Positions 34,937-43,589 of a DNA stretch of 64,000 bases are shown piece by piece. The first letter of the stretch is position 1. Every line of letters begins with the position of its first letter. The translations under genes were made by a program, and so were the position numbers. This stretch comes from CALLPQ01 sp964392325 (GTDB lineage: Bacteria; Pseudomonadota; Alphaproteobacteria; Caulobacterales; Parvularculaceae): assembly GCA_964392325.1 (NCBI GenBank), contig CAYMPJ010000008.1:62001-126000 (forward strand). Reading direction: 5' to 3'. The notes beneath the pieces were generated by a model, which worked only from the letters and a program-made list of their open reading frames with translations, was not told where the DNA came from and did not search any database.

Positions 34937-35818
34937 ATGTCAGTAAACGGACATCATAACCAGTTGGATAAAAAACCTGAAGGTAGCTATGCCGCGCGGC
35001 AGCCGTCAGATAATGAAAATATCATCCAGGTACGGAACTTAAAAACCCAGTTCGATGATTTTGTCGTCCATGAAAATCTTGATCTGAATGTACGCAAAGG
35101 CGAAATAATTGGTGTCGTTGGCGGGTCGGGTACGGGTAAGTCGGTGCTGATGCGCGCGATCATTGGCCTCAAAACCCCCTCTGCCGGTACGGTCGAAATT
35201 TTTGGAAAGAAATATTATCAAGCCGATCAAAGCGTCAAAACCAGTATAGAGCGCCGCTGGGGTGTTTTGTTTCAAGGGGGCGCCCTATTTTCCTCGATGA
35301 CAGTTGCTGAAAATGTCATGACGCCAATACGCGCACATCTCGATATTCCGGATGCTTTGGCAGAAGATATCGCGGCCATGAAAATTTCAATGTCCGGTCT
35401 ACCCGAAGAGGCGGGTGAAAAATATCCTTCTGAGCTTTCTGGCGGTATGAAAAAACGCGCTGGCCTTGCCCGCGCACTCGCCCTTGATCCCAATCTGGTT
35501 TTTCTCGATGAGCCGACCGCAGGACTAGACCCGATTGGCGCGGCGCAATTTGATCGGTTAATCGTTGAGCTTAGAGATACGCTTGGGCTTACTGTTTTCA
35601 TGGTGACCCACGATTTAGACAGTTTACACGCCGCGTGTGACCGGGTTGCTGTCCTCGACCAAAAGAAAGTGATTATTAACGGCCCCCTCGATGAGGTGCG
35701 CCAAATGGATCATGAATGGATACAACGTTATTTCTCTGGCCCGCGTGGGCGCGCAGCGGTGACGGCAAAAGATCCAAAACATGTAGAAGATTTTAGTGAA
35801 AAGACTGTGCGCGTTTAA
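34937..35818 (+). CDS. MlaF/LinL-type ABC transporter ATPase
   Basis: 293 residues. Walker A GGSGTGKS, signature LSGGMKKRAGLARAL, Walker B LVFLDEPTAGLDP and switch His in VTHDLDSLHAACDR are all present, so ATP hydrolysis is expected. The N-terminus has about 30 extra polar residues before the domain. It energises the MlaE-type permease encoded 2 bp upstream; translation is probably coupled. Confidence 0.95.
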   Translation: MSVNGHHNQLDKKPEGSYAARQPSDNENIIQVRNLKTQFDDFVVHENLDLNVRKGEIIGVVGGSGTGKSVLMRAIIGLKTPSAGTVEIFGKKYYQADQSVKTSIERRWGVLFQGGALFSSMTVAENVMTPIRAHLDIPDALAEDIAAMKISMSGLPEEAGEKYPSELSGGMKKRAGLARALALDPNLVFLDEPTAGLDPIGAAQFDRLIVELRDTLGLTVFMVTHDLDSLHAACDRVAVLDQKKVIINGPLDEVRQMDHEWIQRYFSGPRGRAAVTAKDPKHVEDFSEKTVRV

Positions 35819-35847
35819 GAACCGCGTGACATCAAGGAAGATATATT

Positions 35848-36762
35848 ATGGAAACCAGAGGTGCATATATTTTAATCGGCTCGTTCGTTTTGGCGGTGCT
35901 GGGACTTGCATTTTTGTTTATTTTGTGGCTCGGGTCGGCGCAAACGGAATATGATCAATATAAAATTGTATTTGAGGAACAGGTTTCGGGACTGACAGTC
36001 GGCGGCACGGTTCGCTTTAAAGGTATTCAAGTTGGCGAGGTGCGAAAACTTGAAATCAATGACGATAGTTTGGTGGAAGCGTTGGTTCGGGTCGAGAAAA
36101 AAACGCCGATCAAAACAGATACCATTGTGACCTTGGAAATTGTCGGCTTTACCGGATTAGCAGTGATCGAATTTGAAGGCGGCAGCGCAGGGGCACCATT
36201 ACTGGTTGATGAAACTTCAGGTATTCCTGTTCTCCCGGCGCAACAGTCGGGGATTTCGCAGCTTTTATCTGAAGGCGGTACAATTATAGAGGCAGCCAAT
36301 AAGGTTTTGTCTCAGGAAAATATTGATAATTTTAGCGAGATTATCGCCAATATAAGTGTGGTAACGGGTACAATTGCGGAAAATGAGGAGAGCATTGCTG
36401 AGGTTCTGGTCAATAGTGCAAAAATCACCGGCGATCTCTCCAAAGCTTCCGATGATCTGGAACAATTGATCGTGCGTCTTGATGCCCTTGCAGCGTCCCA
36501 AGGCACCGCAGCGCTCCAGAGCGTGAGTGCGGTCGCGGACGATGCGCGTTTACTCGTTGCTGATTTGCGCGGTGTTGTGCAAGAAAATCGCGGCAATATA
36601 AACAGCTTTACCAACACCGGACTATCGCAAATTGGCCCCGGCATGACCGAAGTCAGAAGATTATTGCGCACCATGGACGGGTTCCTTAAAAAATTAGAAC
36701 GAGATCCAAGCGGCTACCTCCTCGGAGAACCCGTTCCGGAATATAAGGCGAAGAAGAAATGA
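35848..36762 (+). CDS. MlaD/LinM-type MCE protein
   Basis: 304 residues. One N-terminal membrane helix (YILIGSFVLAVLGLAFLFILWL), then an MCE domain (about 40-120; EEQVSGLTVGGTVRFKGIQVGEVRKLEI, then VTLEIVGFTGLAVIEFEGG) and a long helical tail with SEIIANISVVTGTI and later YLLGEP. MCE proteins form hexameric rings in the periplasm that carry lipids between membranes. Third gene of the operon; its end overlaps the lipoprotein start by 4 bases (ATGA). Confidence 0.93.
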   Translation: METRGAYILIGSFVLAVLGLAFLFILWLGSAQTEYDQYKIVFEEQVSGLTVGGTVRFKGIQVGEVRKLEINDDSLVEALVRVEKKTPIKTDTIVTLEIVGFTGLAVIEFEGGSAGAPLLVDETSGIPVLPAQQSGISQLLSEGGTIIEAANKVLSQENIDNFSEIIANISVVTGTIAENEESIAEVLVNSAKITGDLSKASDDLEQLIVRLDALAASQGTAALQSVSAVADDARLLVADLRGVVQENRGNINSFTNTGLSQIGPGMTEVRRLLRTMDGFLKKLERDPSGYLLGEPVPEYKAKKK

Positions 36763-37463
36763 AACATTCTCCAGTCAAAATAACACTAAAAATAATCCTT
36801 TTACTGATGACAGGTGCGGCGTTAAACGCATGTGTTTCAGTGCTACCCAAAACAGAGCCGCCTGCGCCGCGCTACACGGTGAGCGCTGTCACAGTTGAAC
36901 CCGGCAATGCTATTGAAGGGGTGCTGCTGGTTGATGATCCAACTGCAAGTCAGCTTTACCAGAGCGTTAAAGTCGCGCTCTCGCGCGAACCCAATCGATT
37001 TGAATTTTATGCGGGGGTCGAGTGGACTGATCGCGCGCCAGAATTGTTTCAGCGGGCTATGATCCGCAGTTTTGAAAATGCCAAGCGTATGGACGATGTG
37101 GGTGATCATACAGAAATCGGTTTTGCAGATTACACATTGAAAACAGATATACGCGCATTTCATGTGAACACTGTGGGATCACCGTCAGCGGTTTTGATAA
37201 CCATATTGGGTAAACTTCAAAACAATGAAGGTAAAACCATTGGTGTTCGGGAATTTGTTCGCCGTGAACAAGTTGATGCTGATAGCGTTAGCGCGGTAAT
37301 GGCCGGTTTTCATAGTGCCTTGAATGGCCTGCAACGTGAAATGGTCAACTGGACATTCGGGCAAATTCCGGTGACCTCCGTGATTGATACACCCGCAGAT
37401 GGATCAGCTAGCGGGCAAGGGGGTAGTATTGAAGAAATCTCATTGGATGCAGAAACCAGATAA
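36759..37463 (+). CDS. ABC-type transport auxiliary lipoprotein (PqiC/LinN-like)
   Basis: 234 residues. The signal sequence ends in the lipobox LNAC (Cys25). The mature part has the family pattern PRYTVSAVTVE at the start, WTDRAPELFQRAMIRSFENA in the middle and YTLKTDIRAFHV after. In LinKLMN and Pqi/Let systems such a lipoprotein is the outer-membrane partner of the MCE ring. Starts within the stop of the MCE gene (ATGA overlap), closing the operon. Confidence 0.88.
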   Translation: MKHSPVKITLKIILLLMTGAALNACVSVLPKTEPPAPRYTVSAVTVEPGNAIEGVLLVDDPTASQLYQSVKVALSREPNRFEFYAGVEWTDRAPELFQRAMIRSFENAKRMDDVGDHTEIGFADYTLKTDIRAFHVNTVGSPSAVLITILGKLQNNEGKTIGVREFVRREQVDADSVSAVMAGFHSALNGLQREMVNWTFGQIPVTSVIDTPADGSASGQGGSIEEISLDAETR

Positions 37464-37750
37464 CCATAAAAAACTCTGGACTAACTCTTTCTTCCAACAC
37501 AAATATTAACCCTGTTTTTTAATTTTTTTACCAAACCACAAGCCCTATTTTGCCCCCGTTGAAGCTCTTGATGGGACCTCATATGGCTTCTAGGTCAAGG
37601 TTTTCATGTTAAGGCTATCAGGGCCTTTCCTTGATCTCTAATCCAATGCTATTATATCGAAGCTAGCGATTACGGCTCGGCTTTTGCATGTTTTAAAGCG
37701 CCGAGCTATATAATGGTATTGCGGGGGCAAGGAATAAGGCGAGTAGTAAC

Positions 37751-38962
37751 GTGTACAAAAATTCTGAACGACAAATTTCCCGCAACCGGGCGACATCAAA
37801 GCTAGGTCTTGTGTCAGGCGCTTTTCTGGCCCTATCAACAATTGCATCCCCAGCAATCGCACACGAATTTTCAAATGATACCAAGCTTGCGCTAGAGCGC
37901 GCCTTGAAAAATGAGTTGGCAGATGAATCGCAAGCGGTGAAAAACGGACTGCGATTACGTTATAAAATTGCTCATTCCAAGCCCGGCGATGTGATTGAGT
38001 TGGAGCCGGGTCATTATACTTTCAAAATGCCTGGCGATTATAATGTCGATCGTTTTTTTCACTATGAAGCCAATGTGCTTGATGTGCGCATTAATCATAG
38101 CTTGACCCTTAAGGGGATTGATCCAGATCCGTCCAAAACAATAATTGATGCGCAAGGGAGCTCCTATCAGGCCAAACTCTCAAAGGGTATTCTGGTCACT
38201 CGCGATGCGCGCCACTTGAAAAAATTTCCAAAGAAAATTGAGTTAACAGTTGAAAATCTCACTTTTCAAAATGCAGTAGGATATAGCAGTAATGGCGCTG
38301 CCATTCGCGCACAAGGAAGCGCAGTTACGGTTCGCAATTGTCGCTTTATCAATAATGAAAATGGTATTCTGTTTACAAGCGTTAGTGAGCAAGTCCCGGC
38401 AAGTGACTATACCTATGCCGGTTCCTTAACCATTTTAGACTCTCATTTTGAAAAAAATGGTGAACATAAAAAAGAGCTGGCCCATGGTATTTATATGTCC
38501 CAAGGCGGCTTGTTAACGGTGAGAAACACCAATTTCATAAATACCAAACATCATGGCCATCACATTAAAAGCCTTGCCGCAAGGACGATTGTAACCGGAT
38601 CAACATTTGACAATGAGCTCCATGAGATCACTTATAATATTGATACGCCTAATGGCGGGAATGTTTTAATTCAGGATAATGTCTTTACCTATCACCGCGC
38701 CCCGGATGGCGAAGATAATCGTTCGATGTTTAATTATTCCAATATGCAAAGCCAAACGGGTAAGCTGCCCGGCAAATTGGACGAATATGTATTTCGCAAC
38801 AATCAGATCAATAATCACCACCCGCGTGCTAAATTTATCAATCTCGATGAGGACGGTTCATCGCGCTTCAAGGCTTGCGGAAATAAAATCAGTAATCTGG
38901 GTGACGGTAAAGTAAACGAGGCACCGCGCGGCTTGACAAAAGCATGTGCTAATAAGGGTTAG
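37751..38962 (+). CDS. Secreted right-handed beta-helix protein
   Basis: 403 residues from a GTG start at 37751 (AGGCGAG upstream is a modest ribosome site). A signal peptide (LGLVSGAFLALSTIASPAIA) is followed by a helical segment and then parallel beta-helix coils with the pectate-lyase-type opening KPGDVIELEPGHYTF, LTLKGIDPDPSKTIID and repeated turns such as LTVENLTFQNAVG, VTVRNCRFINNENGILF and LTVRNTNFINTKHHGHHIK. Such folds bind or cleave acidic polysaccharides in the periplasm or outside the cell. No catalytic residues can be assigned. The preceding 287-bp gap shows nothing recognisable. Confidence 0.8.
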   Translation: MYKNSERQISRNRATSKLGLVSGAFLALSTIASPAIAHEFSNDTKLALERALKNELADESQAVKNGLRLRYKIAHSKPGDVIELEPGHYTFKMPGDYNVDRFFHYEANVLDVRINHSLTLKGIDPDPSKTIIDAQGSSYQAKLSKGILVTRDARHLKKFPKKIELTVENLTFQNAVGYSSNGAAIRAQGSAVTVRNCRFINNENGILFTSVSEQVPASDYTYAGSLTILDSHFEKNGEHKKELAHGIYMSQGGLLTVRNTNFINTKHHGHHIKSLAARTIVTGSTFDNELHEITYNIDTPNGGNVLIQDNVFTYHRAPDGEDNRSMFNYSNMQSQTGKLPGKLDEYVFRNNQINNHHPRAKFINLDEDGSSRFKACGNKISNLGDGKVNEAPRGLTKACANKG

Positions 38963-39094
38963 CGCTGCTGGCCCTTTATCCTTGCGTTGACACGTGGGTG
39001 CTGACCACCTAATTTTCATCAAAATGACGATACTGGCACTATCAATTAAATGCTAAAGTGATCGTACATTAATGTGTGAAAGCTTGGGCGTTAG

Positions 39095-39721
39095 ATGTTG
39101 AACTTTGCTATGATCTCCGCAGCGCAGTCATGCAGTGCTCCTTATACATATATAAGTGCGCAGGGCGCATTGACGAAAGATCAGGCCGCCCTCGTGCGCG
39201 CAGATTTTCCCGAAATATCGAAAACCGGTTATCTGCCCCTTTCCAAGCTTGTTGTGAAAGGTCAATTTGCAACCCTTATTGATGATTTGCAAACGCAGCA
39301 ATTGGCAAATATTTTATCGGAAAAGCTGAATATCGATCTAACCGATAAACCGCGTATGATTACTGTGCGTAAGCTCTCCAAGCTTGGCGATGGGCGTATT
39401 CACAATGATAGCGTCTCCAAAATCTGCACGATGTTGATTTATCTCAATGATGATTGGAATGTCGATGAGGGCGGGGCAATCAGGGTTTTGCATAATGATC
39501 AGGATATGGATGATTTCGCGCTTGAAGTGCCGCCCCTTGCGGGGAATGTATTTGCCTTTGCGCGCTCTGATAATAGCTGGCACGGCCATCCGCCATTTTC
39601 TGGTGAGCGCTATGTTATTCAGGTGACGTTTCTGGATAGTCAGGAAGCGCTTGATCGCAAAGAAAAACGCGGCGGATTACAATTTCTTTTGAAAAAATTA
39701 AATCCATTCGAAGGTAGATAA
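39095..39721 (+). CDS. 2-oxoglutarate/Fe(II)-dependent oxygenase (prolyl 4-hydroxylase-like)
   Basis: 208 residues. The double-stranded beta-helix core shows the iron motif HND (RIHNDSVSKICTMLIYLN; HxD), the strand with DDWNVDEGGAIRVL, and the distal histidine and 2OG-binding arginine in NSWHGHPPFSGERYVIQV. The substrate (protein or small molecule) is unknown. The start has no strong ribosome site; a Met five residues later is equally possible. It lies 13 bp upstream of the acyltransferase, so the two share a transcript. Confidence 0.85.
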   Translation: MLNFAMISAAQSCSAPYTYISAQGALTKDQAALVRADFPEISKTGYLPLSKLVVKGQFATLIDDLQTQQLANILSEKLNIDLTDKPRMITVRKLSKLGDGRIHNDSVSKICTMLIYLNDDWNVDEGGAIRVLHNDQDMDDFALEVPPLAGNVFAFARSDNSWHGHPPFSGERYVIQVTFLDSQEALDRKEKRGGLQFLLKKLNPFEGR

Positions 39722-39734
39722 AGGTTTTTACCCA

Positions 39735-41651
39735 ATGGAGACCAGCCCAGTTGCCCATCGGGCATTGAAGAAACGAGCTGAAATTCAGGGGCTGCGTGCA
39801 ATCGCGGTTCTTTCGGTGGTTTTTTTTCATGGCTTTGGCGATAAGCTTCCGGGCGGTTTTATTGGTGTTGATATTTTTTTTGTGATTTCCGGTTTTTTGA
39901 TTACCGGAATATTGCTGGAGCCTTTGGAGGCGCGTTCATTTTCATTGGTGCATTTTTATCAAAAACGCATTAGTCGATTATTGCCGGCATTTTTTGTTGT
40001 GATGGTCGCCACCTTGATTGGCGGATTATTGTTTTTACCGCCGGGTATTTTAATCTCTCTTATTGAATCGCAATTTTTCGCGACCCTTTTTGTCTCGAAT
40101 TTTTATTTTCTGGATAATACAGGTTATTTTGATCTTGATGCTGAGTTGTTGCCTTTTTTACATAGTTGGTCACTCGCCATAGAAGAGCAATTTTATCTTG
40201 TTTATCCGTTAATTTTGCTTGTTCTTTATAAGTGGGCGCGGCGCTATTTGTGGCTGGTATTGCTGGGGCTTGGGCTTATGTCTTTGATGGCTTCGCAATA
40301 TTGGAGTGTTACCGATCCTAAGGTTGCGTTTTTTCATCCCTTTTCAAGAGCGTTTGAGCTTCTCATCGGGGCTTTGGCATATGGAGTTAAAAAGAACTTT
40401 TCTCAAATGCCGCTAGCCTTGCCCCGCCTCTCAAATGCGCTTGGGCTTTTCGGTTTATTGGTGCTTGCCCTGAGCTTTTTTCTGATTGATGAGAGCACTC
40501 TTTTTCCGGGACTGGTTGCGCTGGTTCCCTGTTTTGCAAGTTTTGTTTTGTTATTGGGCTGGTCGTCATTTGCGAACCGGGCATTATCGATCAAACCTCT
40601 AACCATAGTGGGTGATTGGTCATATTCATTATATTTATGGCATTGGCCTTTGCTGGTTTTTGCAAAGTTACTTTTTCCATATGCTTTAGGGGCGAAATGG
40701 ATTGCAATCTTATTGGCTTTTATTGCATCGGCTTTGTCGACCCGGTTTGTGGAAGCGCCTTTTTTAGAGCGCGATAACAAAAGAGCGGGAGCCGTCAAAG
40801 GTTTTTCAATGGCGGGCTTAACTATTGCGGCGCTTATATCAGTGTTGATAGTTATTTATAATGCGGATGGATTGCCGGGGCGGTTTTCCCCCCGTGAGCG
40901 TGTTTTTATTGCCGCTGCGCAGGATTTTAATCATGACCGTCCTCAATGTCATATGCGCTCTGATCGTCCGAAAGAGTATGATGATCTTTGTGTTTATGGC
41001 GCAAAGAATATCCGTGCATCTTATGCGGTCTGGGGGGATAGTCATGGCGCCGAGCTTGCAAAAATTCTGGGAGAGAAATTACAAGCGCAACATTTAGCGG
41101 TGCGCTCTATCACAATGTCGGGGTGTCCTGCCGCTCAAACCATTCGCGCCGCCTGCACAAACCAGGTGCGTGCATCCTTGGGGGCGTTGATGGCTGATAA
41201 GGATATGAAAACAATAATATTAACGGCAAACTTGCACGGGGACAGTGCGGCAATGCAAGAAATAATTGCGGGTGTTCTTCATTCTGCCTTGGCTTTGCGA
41301 AAAAGCGGAAAGCGGGTTGTGCTAATTGCGCCGATTCCAACTTTTGCTTTTGATCCGCCATCGCGTTTGGCCTTAACCGCCCGCTGGGGGCATGACCCGC
41401 AGAGCGTGGCAGGGGATCGCGCAGAGTATGATCGCCAACGCGCTCCGATTGCGGCCCGGTTTCAACAGTTTGGCACCGAGCACGATATTGATGTTATTTA
41501 TCCAGCTGATTTTTTATGTGATGATCAAAAATGCTTCGTGTACCGCGCAAGCAAAGGCGTTTTATATTATAATAAAAATCATCTGAGCATGAAGGGGGCG
41601 GGGCTTCTCGCGGAGCGTATTATTGCCCAAACAAATTCTGATCCCGATTGA
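39735..41651 (+). CDS. Acyltransferase 3 (OafA/YrhL type) with C-terminal SGNH domain
   Basis: 638 residues. The acyltransferase-3 half starts EIQGLRAIAVLSVVFFHGF with the conserved catalytic-region His and RxxxxDL-type motifs, PGGFIGVDIFFVISGFLITGILL and about ten membrane helices; FYQKRISRLLPAF and HSWSLAIEEQFYLVYPL are family blocks. After about residue 410 a periplasmic SGNH hydrolase-like domain follows (YAVWGDSHGAELAKIL with the GDSH motif, and NKNHLSMKGAGLLAERI near the end). Such two-part proteins add acetyl or other acyl groups to O-antigen, capsule or peptidoglycan sugars. It ends a group with the beta-helix and oxygenase genes. Confidence 0.9.
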   Translation: METSPVAHRALKKRAEIQGLRAIAVLSVVFFHGFGDKLPGGFIGVDIFFVISGFLITGILLEPLEARSFSLVHFYQKRISRLLPAFFVVMVATLIGGLLFLPPGILISLIESQFFATLFVSNFYFLDNTGYFDLDAELLPFLHSWSLAIEEQFYLVYPLILLVLYKWARRYLWLVLLGLGLMSLMASQYWSVTDPKVAFFHPFSRAFELLIGALAYGVKKNFSQMPLALPRLSNALGLFGLLVLALSFFLIDESTLFPGLVALVPCFASFVLLLGWSSFANRALSIKPLTIVGDWSYSLYLWHWPLLVFAKLLFPYALGAKWIAILLAFIASALSTRFVEAPFLERDNKRAGAVKGFSMAGLTIAALISVLIVIYNADGLPGRFSPRERVFIAAAQDFNHDRPQCHMRSDRPKEYDDLCVYGAKNIRASYAVWGDSHGAELAKILGEKLQAQHLAVRSITMSGCPAAQTIRAACTNQVRASLGALMADKDMKTIILTANLHGDSAAMQEIIAGVLHSALALRKSGKRVVLIAPIPTFAFDPPSRLALTARWGHDPQSVAGDRAEYDRQRAPIAARFQQFGTEHDIDVIYPADFLCDDQKCFVYRASKGVLYYNKNHLSMKGAGLLAERIIAQTNSDPD

Positions 41652-41860
41652 TTTGGGTTTGGCCTATTAAATATCCCCGTGCCTCGATATCACCGGCTCG
41701 AGGAATATTTTGTTAAAATTGTGTGGCCCCGAAATCGCGCTTGCGCCATTGCGCTTTAGACTTGCGCACATTACATTTTTTCGTGTGTTTGAGCTGGAAA
41801 ATGAGAATTGCCAGCGAATTTGTATCGGGTCTTGATAGTGATAAATTCTACGCCCTTTAT

Positions 41861-41966
41861 TGTTGCCATTGATGGCCCAGCCGCGGCGGGAAAAGGCGCT
41901 CTTGCCCGTCAGGTAGCGGACCGGTTCGATTTGGCTTTTCTCGATGCGGGGATGTTGGATCGCGGC
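41861..41966 (+). pseudogene. Remnant of the cmk 5' end (partial duplication)
   Basis: These 106 bases match 42791-42896 of the intact cmk at 93 of 106 positions (my count) with no gaps; the offset is exactly 930. They encode the phosphate loop AIDGPAAAGKGALARQVADRF and following strand, but the similarity stops abruptly and the frame then ends at 42044 with unrelated residues. The frame is open through the match and the changes are mostly conservative (E/D, T/A), so it may once have been translated. It has no clear start or ribosome site. Confidence 0.85.
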
Positions 41967-42045
41967 CGCGCTGCGTTGCTTCAAAAAAAATCTGCATACG
42001 CATGGGTCTTGAGGGGCGCCAGCGCTGAAATTATCACAGCCTAGC

Positions 42046-42594
42046 TTATGAAAACTTATCTTCGAGTTGTATAAACAGGTTTTCCAAGCTGGAAAAATCA
42101 AACGAGGAAATCAGCAAGTGATAGGAAACCGCAAAAAACATAAAAGCGACGATCCCCATATATATCGGAAAGCTAGAATTTAATTCTCTGTTAAGGACGG
42201 ATTTAGTTGGGTCTTCGTTATCATAATAAACCGGAACAACGTGGCTTTGGCGGATATAGTCTTGAAACTGATCGACTAGCTGTTGGACAGATTCGCGTCG
42301 ACGTTCTGAAGTCATGGAAAAAGAATATCGATCACCTTTACATAGCTGACCGGCGACATTGAATTCATAACGCACGTCAAGAGAATAACTGCGCTGGCTT
42401 TTATAGACCTGCTCTTTGATCTCTGCGATTAAAATACGGGCACTAGTTTCGCTCCATGATCGCGACCGGTATATTGAGCGATAGTAAAATACACCGATGG
42501 CCAAAAAACCAAGCCCACCGAGAAAAGCTCCCAAACCGACAATGGCTGGGGCTGCCGCAAAGGGACCATCCATAAATTTGGCAAGTTCATGCAT
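42046..42594 (-). CDS. DUF3592 family membrane protein
   Basis: 182 residues. A first membrane helix (IVGLGAFLGGLGFLAIGVFYY) is followed by the DUF3592 soluble part (SWSETSARILIAEIKEQVYKSQ, YSLDVRYEFNVAGQLCKGDRYSF, VVPVYYDNEDPTKSVLN) and a second helix (IYMGIVAFMFFAVSYHLLI). The family is widespread and uncharacterised; the middle part is extracytoplasmic or cytoplasmic depending on topology. It lies between the cmk remnant and intact cmk on the opposite strand, possibly as the result of the rearrangement that split the two. Confidence 0.82.
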   Translation of the reverse strand: MHELAKFMDGPFAAAPAIVGLGAFLGGLGFLAIGVFYYRSIYRSRSWSETSARILIAEIKEQVYKSQRSYSLDVRYEFNVAGQLCKGDRYSFSMTSERRRESVQQLVDQFQDYIRQSHVVPVYYDNEDPTKSVLNRELNSSFPIYMGIVAFMFFAVSYHLLISSFDFSSLENLFIQLEDKFS

Positions 42595-42767
42595 AATGGA
42601 AGAATAAGCCGAAAGTATGAATAAATTTTTGATGAATTAAACCGTCGCTCGCCCGGGTAGCATCGACCCTACCGTAGATAATTGATCGAATGGGGGGGCT
42701 TTCTTCAAACCTTTGGCTGGGATAATACAAGGTCCGGGGGTGAATTATGGGATGAATAAGGACTGTG

Positions 42768-43436
42768 ATGGATCCGAAATCTTCATTTGTGGTCGCAATT
42801 GATGGCCCAGCCGCGGCGGGAAAAGGCACTCTTGCCCGGCAGGTGGCTGATCGGTTTGAATTGGCTTTTCTCGATACGGGGATGCTGTATCGCGGCGTTG
42901 CCTGGATCATGCTGGATGGTGGCCTCGACCCGGAAAATACCCAGCGAGCGACGGAAATTGCGAACTCCTTTTCTCTGGCGGCGATCAAGGGGGCAGATAT
43001 TCGTACCCGCGAAGTTGGAAGTGCGGCGAGTATTGTTGCTGCCAATGAGGGGGTGCGTGCTGCGTTACTGGCATTCCAGCGAAATTTTGCCAAAACCCCG
43101 CCGGCCCTTGAAAATGGCGGGTTGGCCAAGGGTGCGGTACTTGATGGGCGGGATATCGGCACCGTGGTTTGCCCTGACGCAAGCGTGAAAATTTTTGTCA
43201 CTGCCAGTTCCAAAGAGCGCGCGCACCGCCGCTGGCTGGAGCTAAAAGAGACAAATCCGGGACTTGCGGAGGAGAGCGTTTTGCAAGATGTGCTTGCCCG
43301 TGACGAACGCGATGCCAGCCGGGATACGGCCCCGCTTGTGCAAGCCGATAATGCGCACTTGATTGATACCACTCATTTGTCTAAAGAAGCGGCATTCGCG
43401 GCGGCGCGGGCGCTTATTGAACCTTTTATTTCTTAA
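42768..43436 (+). CDS. cmk: Cytidylate kinase
   Basis: 222 residues from the ATG at 42768 (AAGGA 5 bases upstream; a GTG one codon earlier is less likely). P-loop GPAAAGKGT, the NMP-binding region with RTREVGSAASIVAANEGVRAALL, the LDGRDIGTVV motif and the lid region RAHRRWLEL are as in CMP kinases. It phosphorylates CMP and dCMP to the diphosphates. Cmk-rpsA is a conserved pair in bacteria; here the two starts are on one strand with 153 bp between. Confidence 0.95.
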   Translation: MDPKSSFVVAIDGPAAAGKGTLARQVADRFELAFLDTGMLYRGVAWIMLDGGLDPENTQRATEIANSFSLAAIKGADIRTREVGSAASIVAANEGVRAALLAFQRNFAKTPPALENGGLAKGAVLDGRDIGTVVCPDASVKIFVTASSKERAHRRWLELKETNPGLAEESVLQDVLARDERDASRDTAPLVQADNAHLIDTTHLSKEAAFAAARALIEPFIS

Positions 43437-43589
43437 ATGAAGGGCGTTGTTTTTCAATTTGGTGCTGGCGGCGCTTTTTATCAACACTAACGGGTATTCA
43501 TTGTCCGCCATTGAAATTGTCGGAAAGACCGCCGGATCAACCGGTCGGCAGGAAAAAACTCCCGCAAAACCTTATAGAAACGAAAAACA

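Noticed and set aside
42587..43372. 261-codon leftward frame opposite cmk
   Set aside because: Antisense shadow of the conserved cmk.
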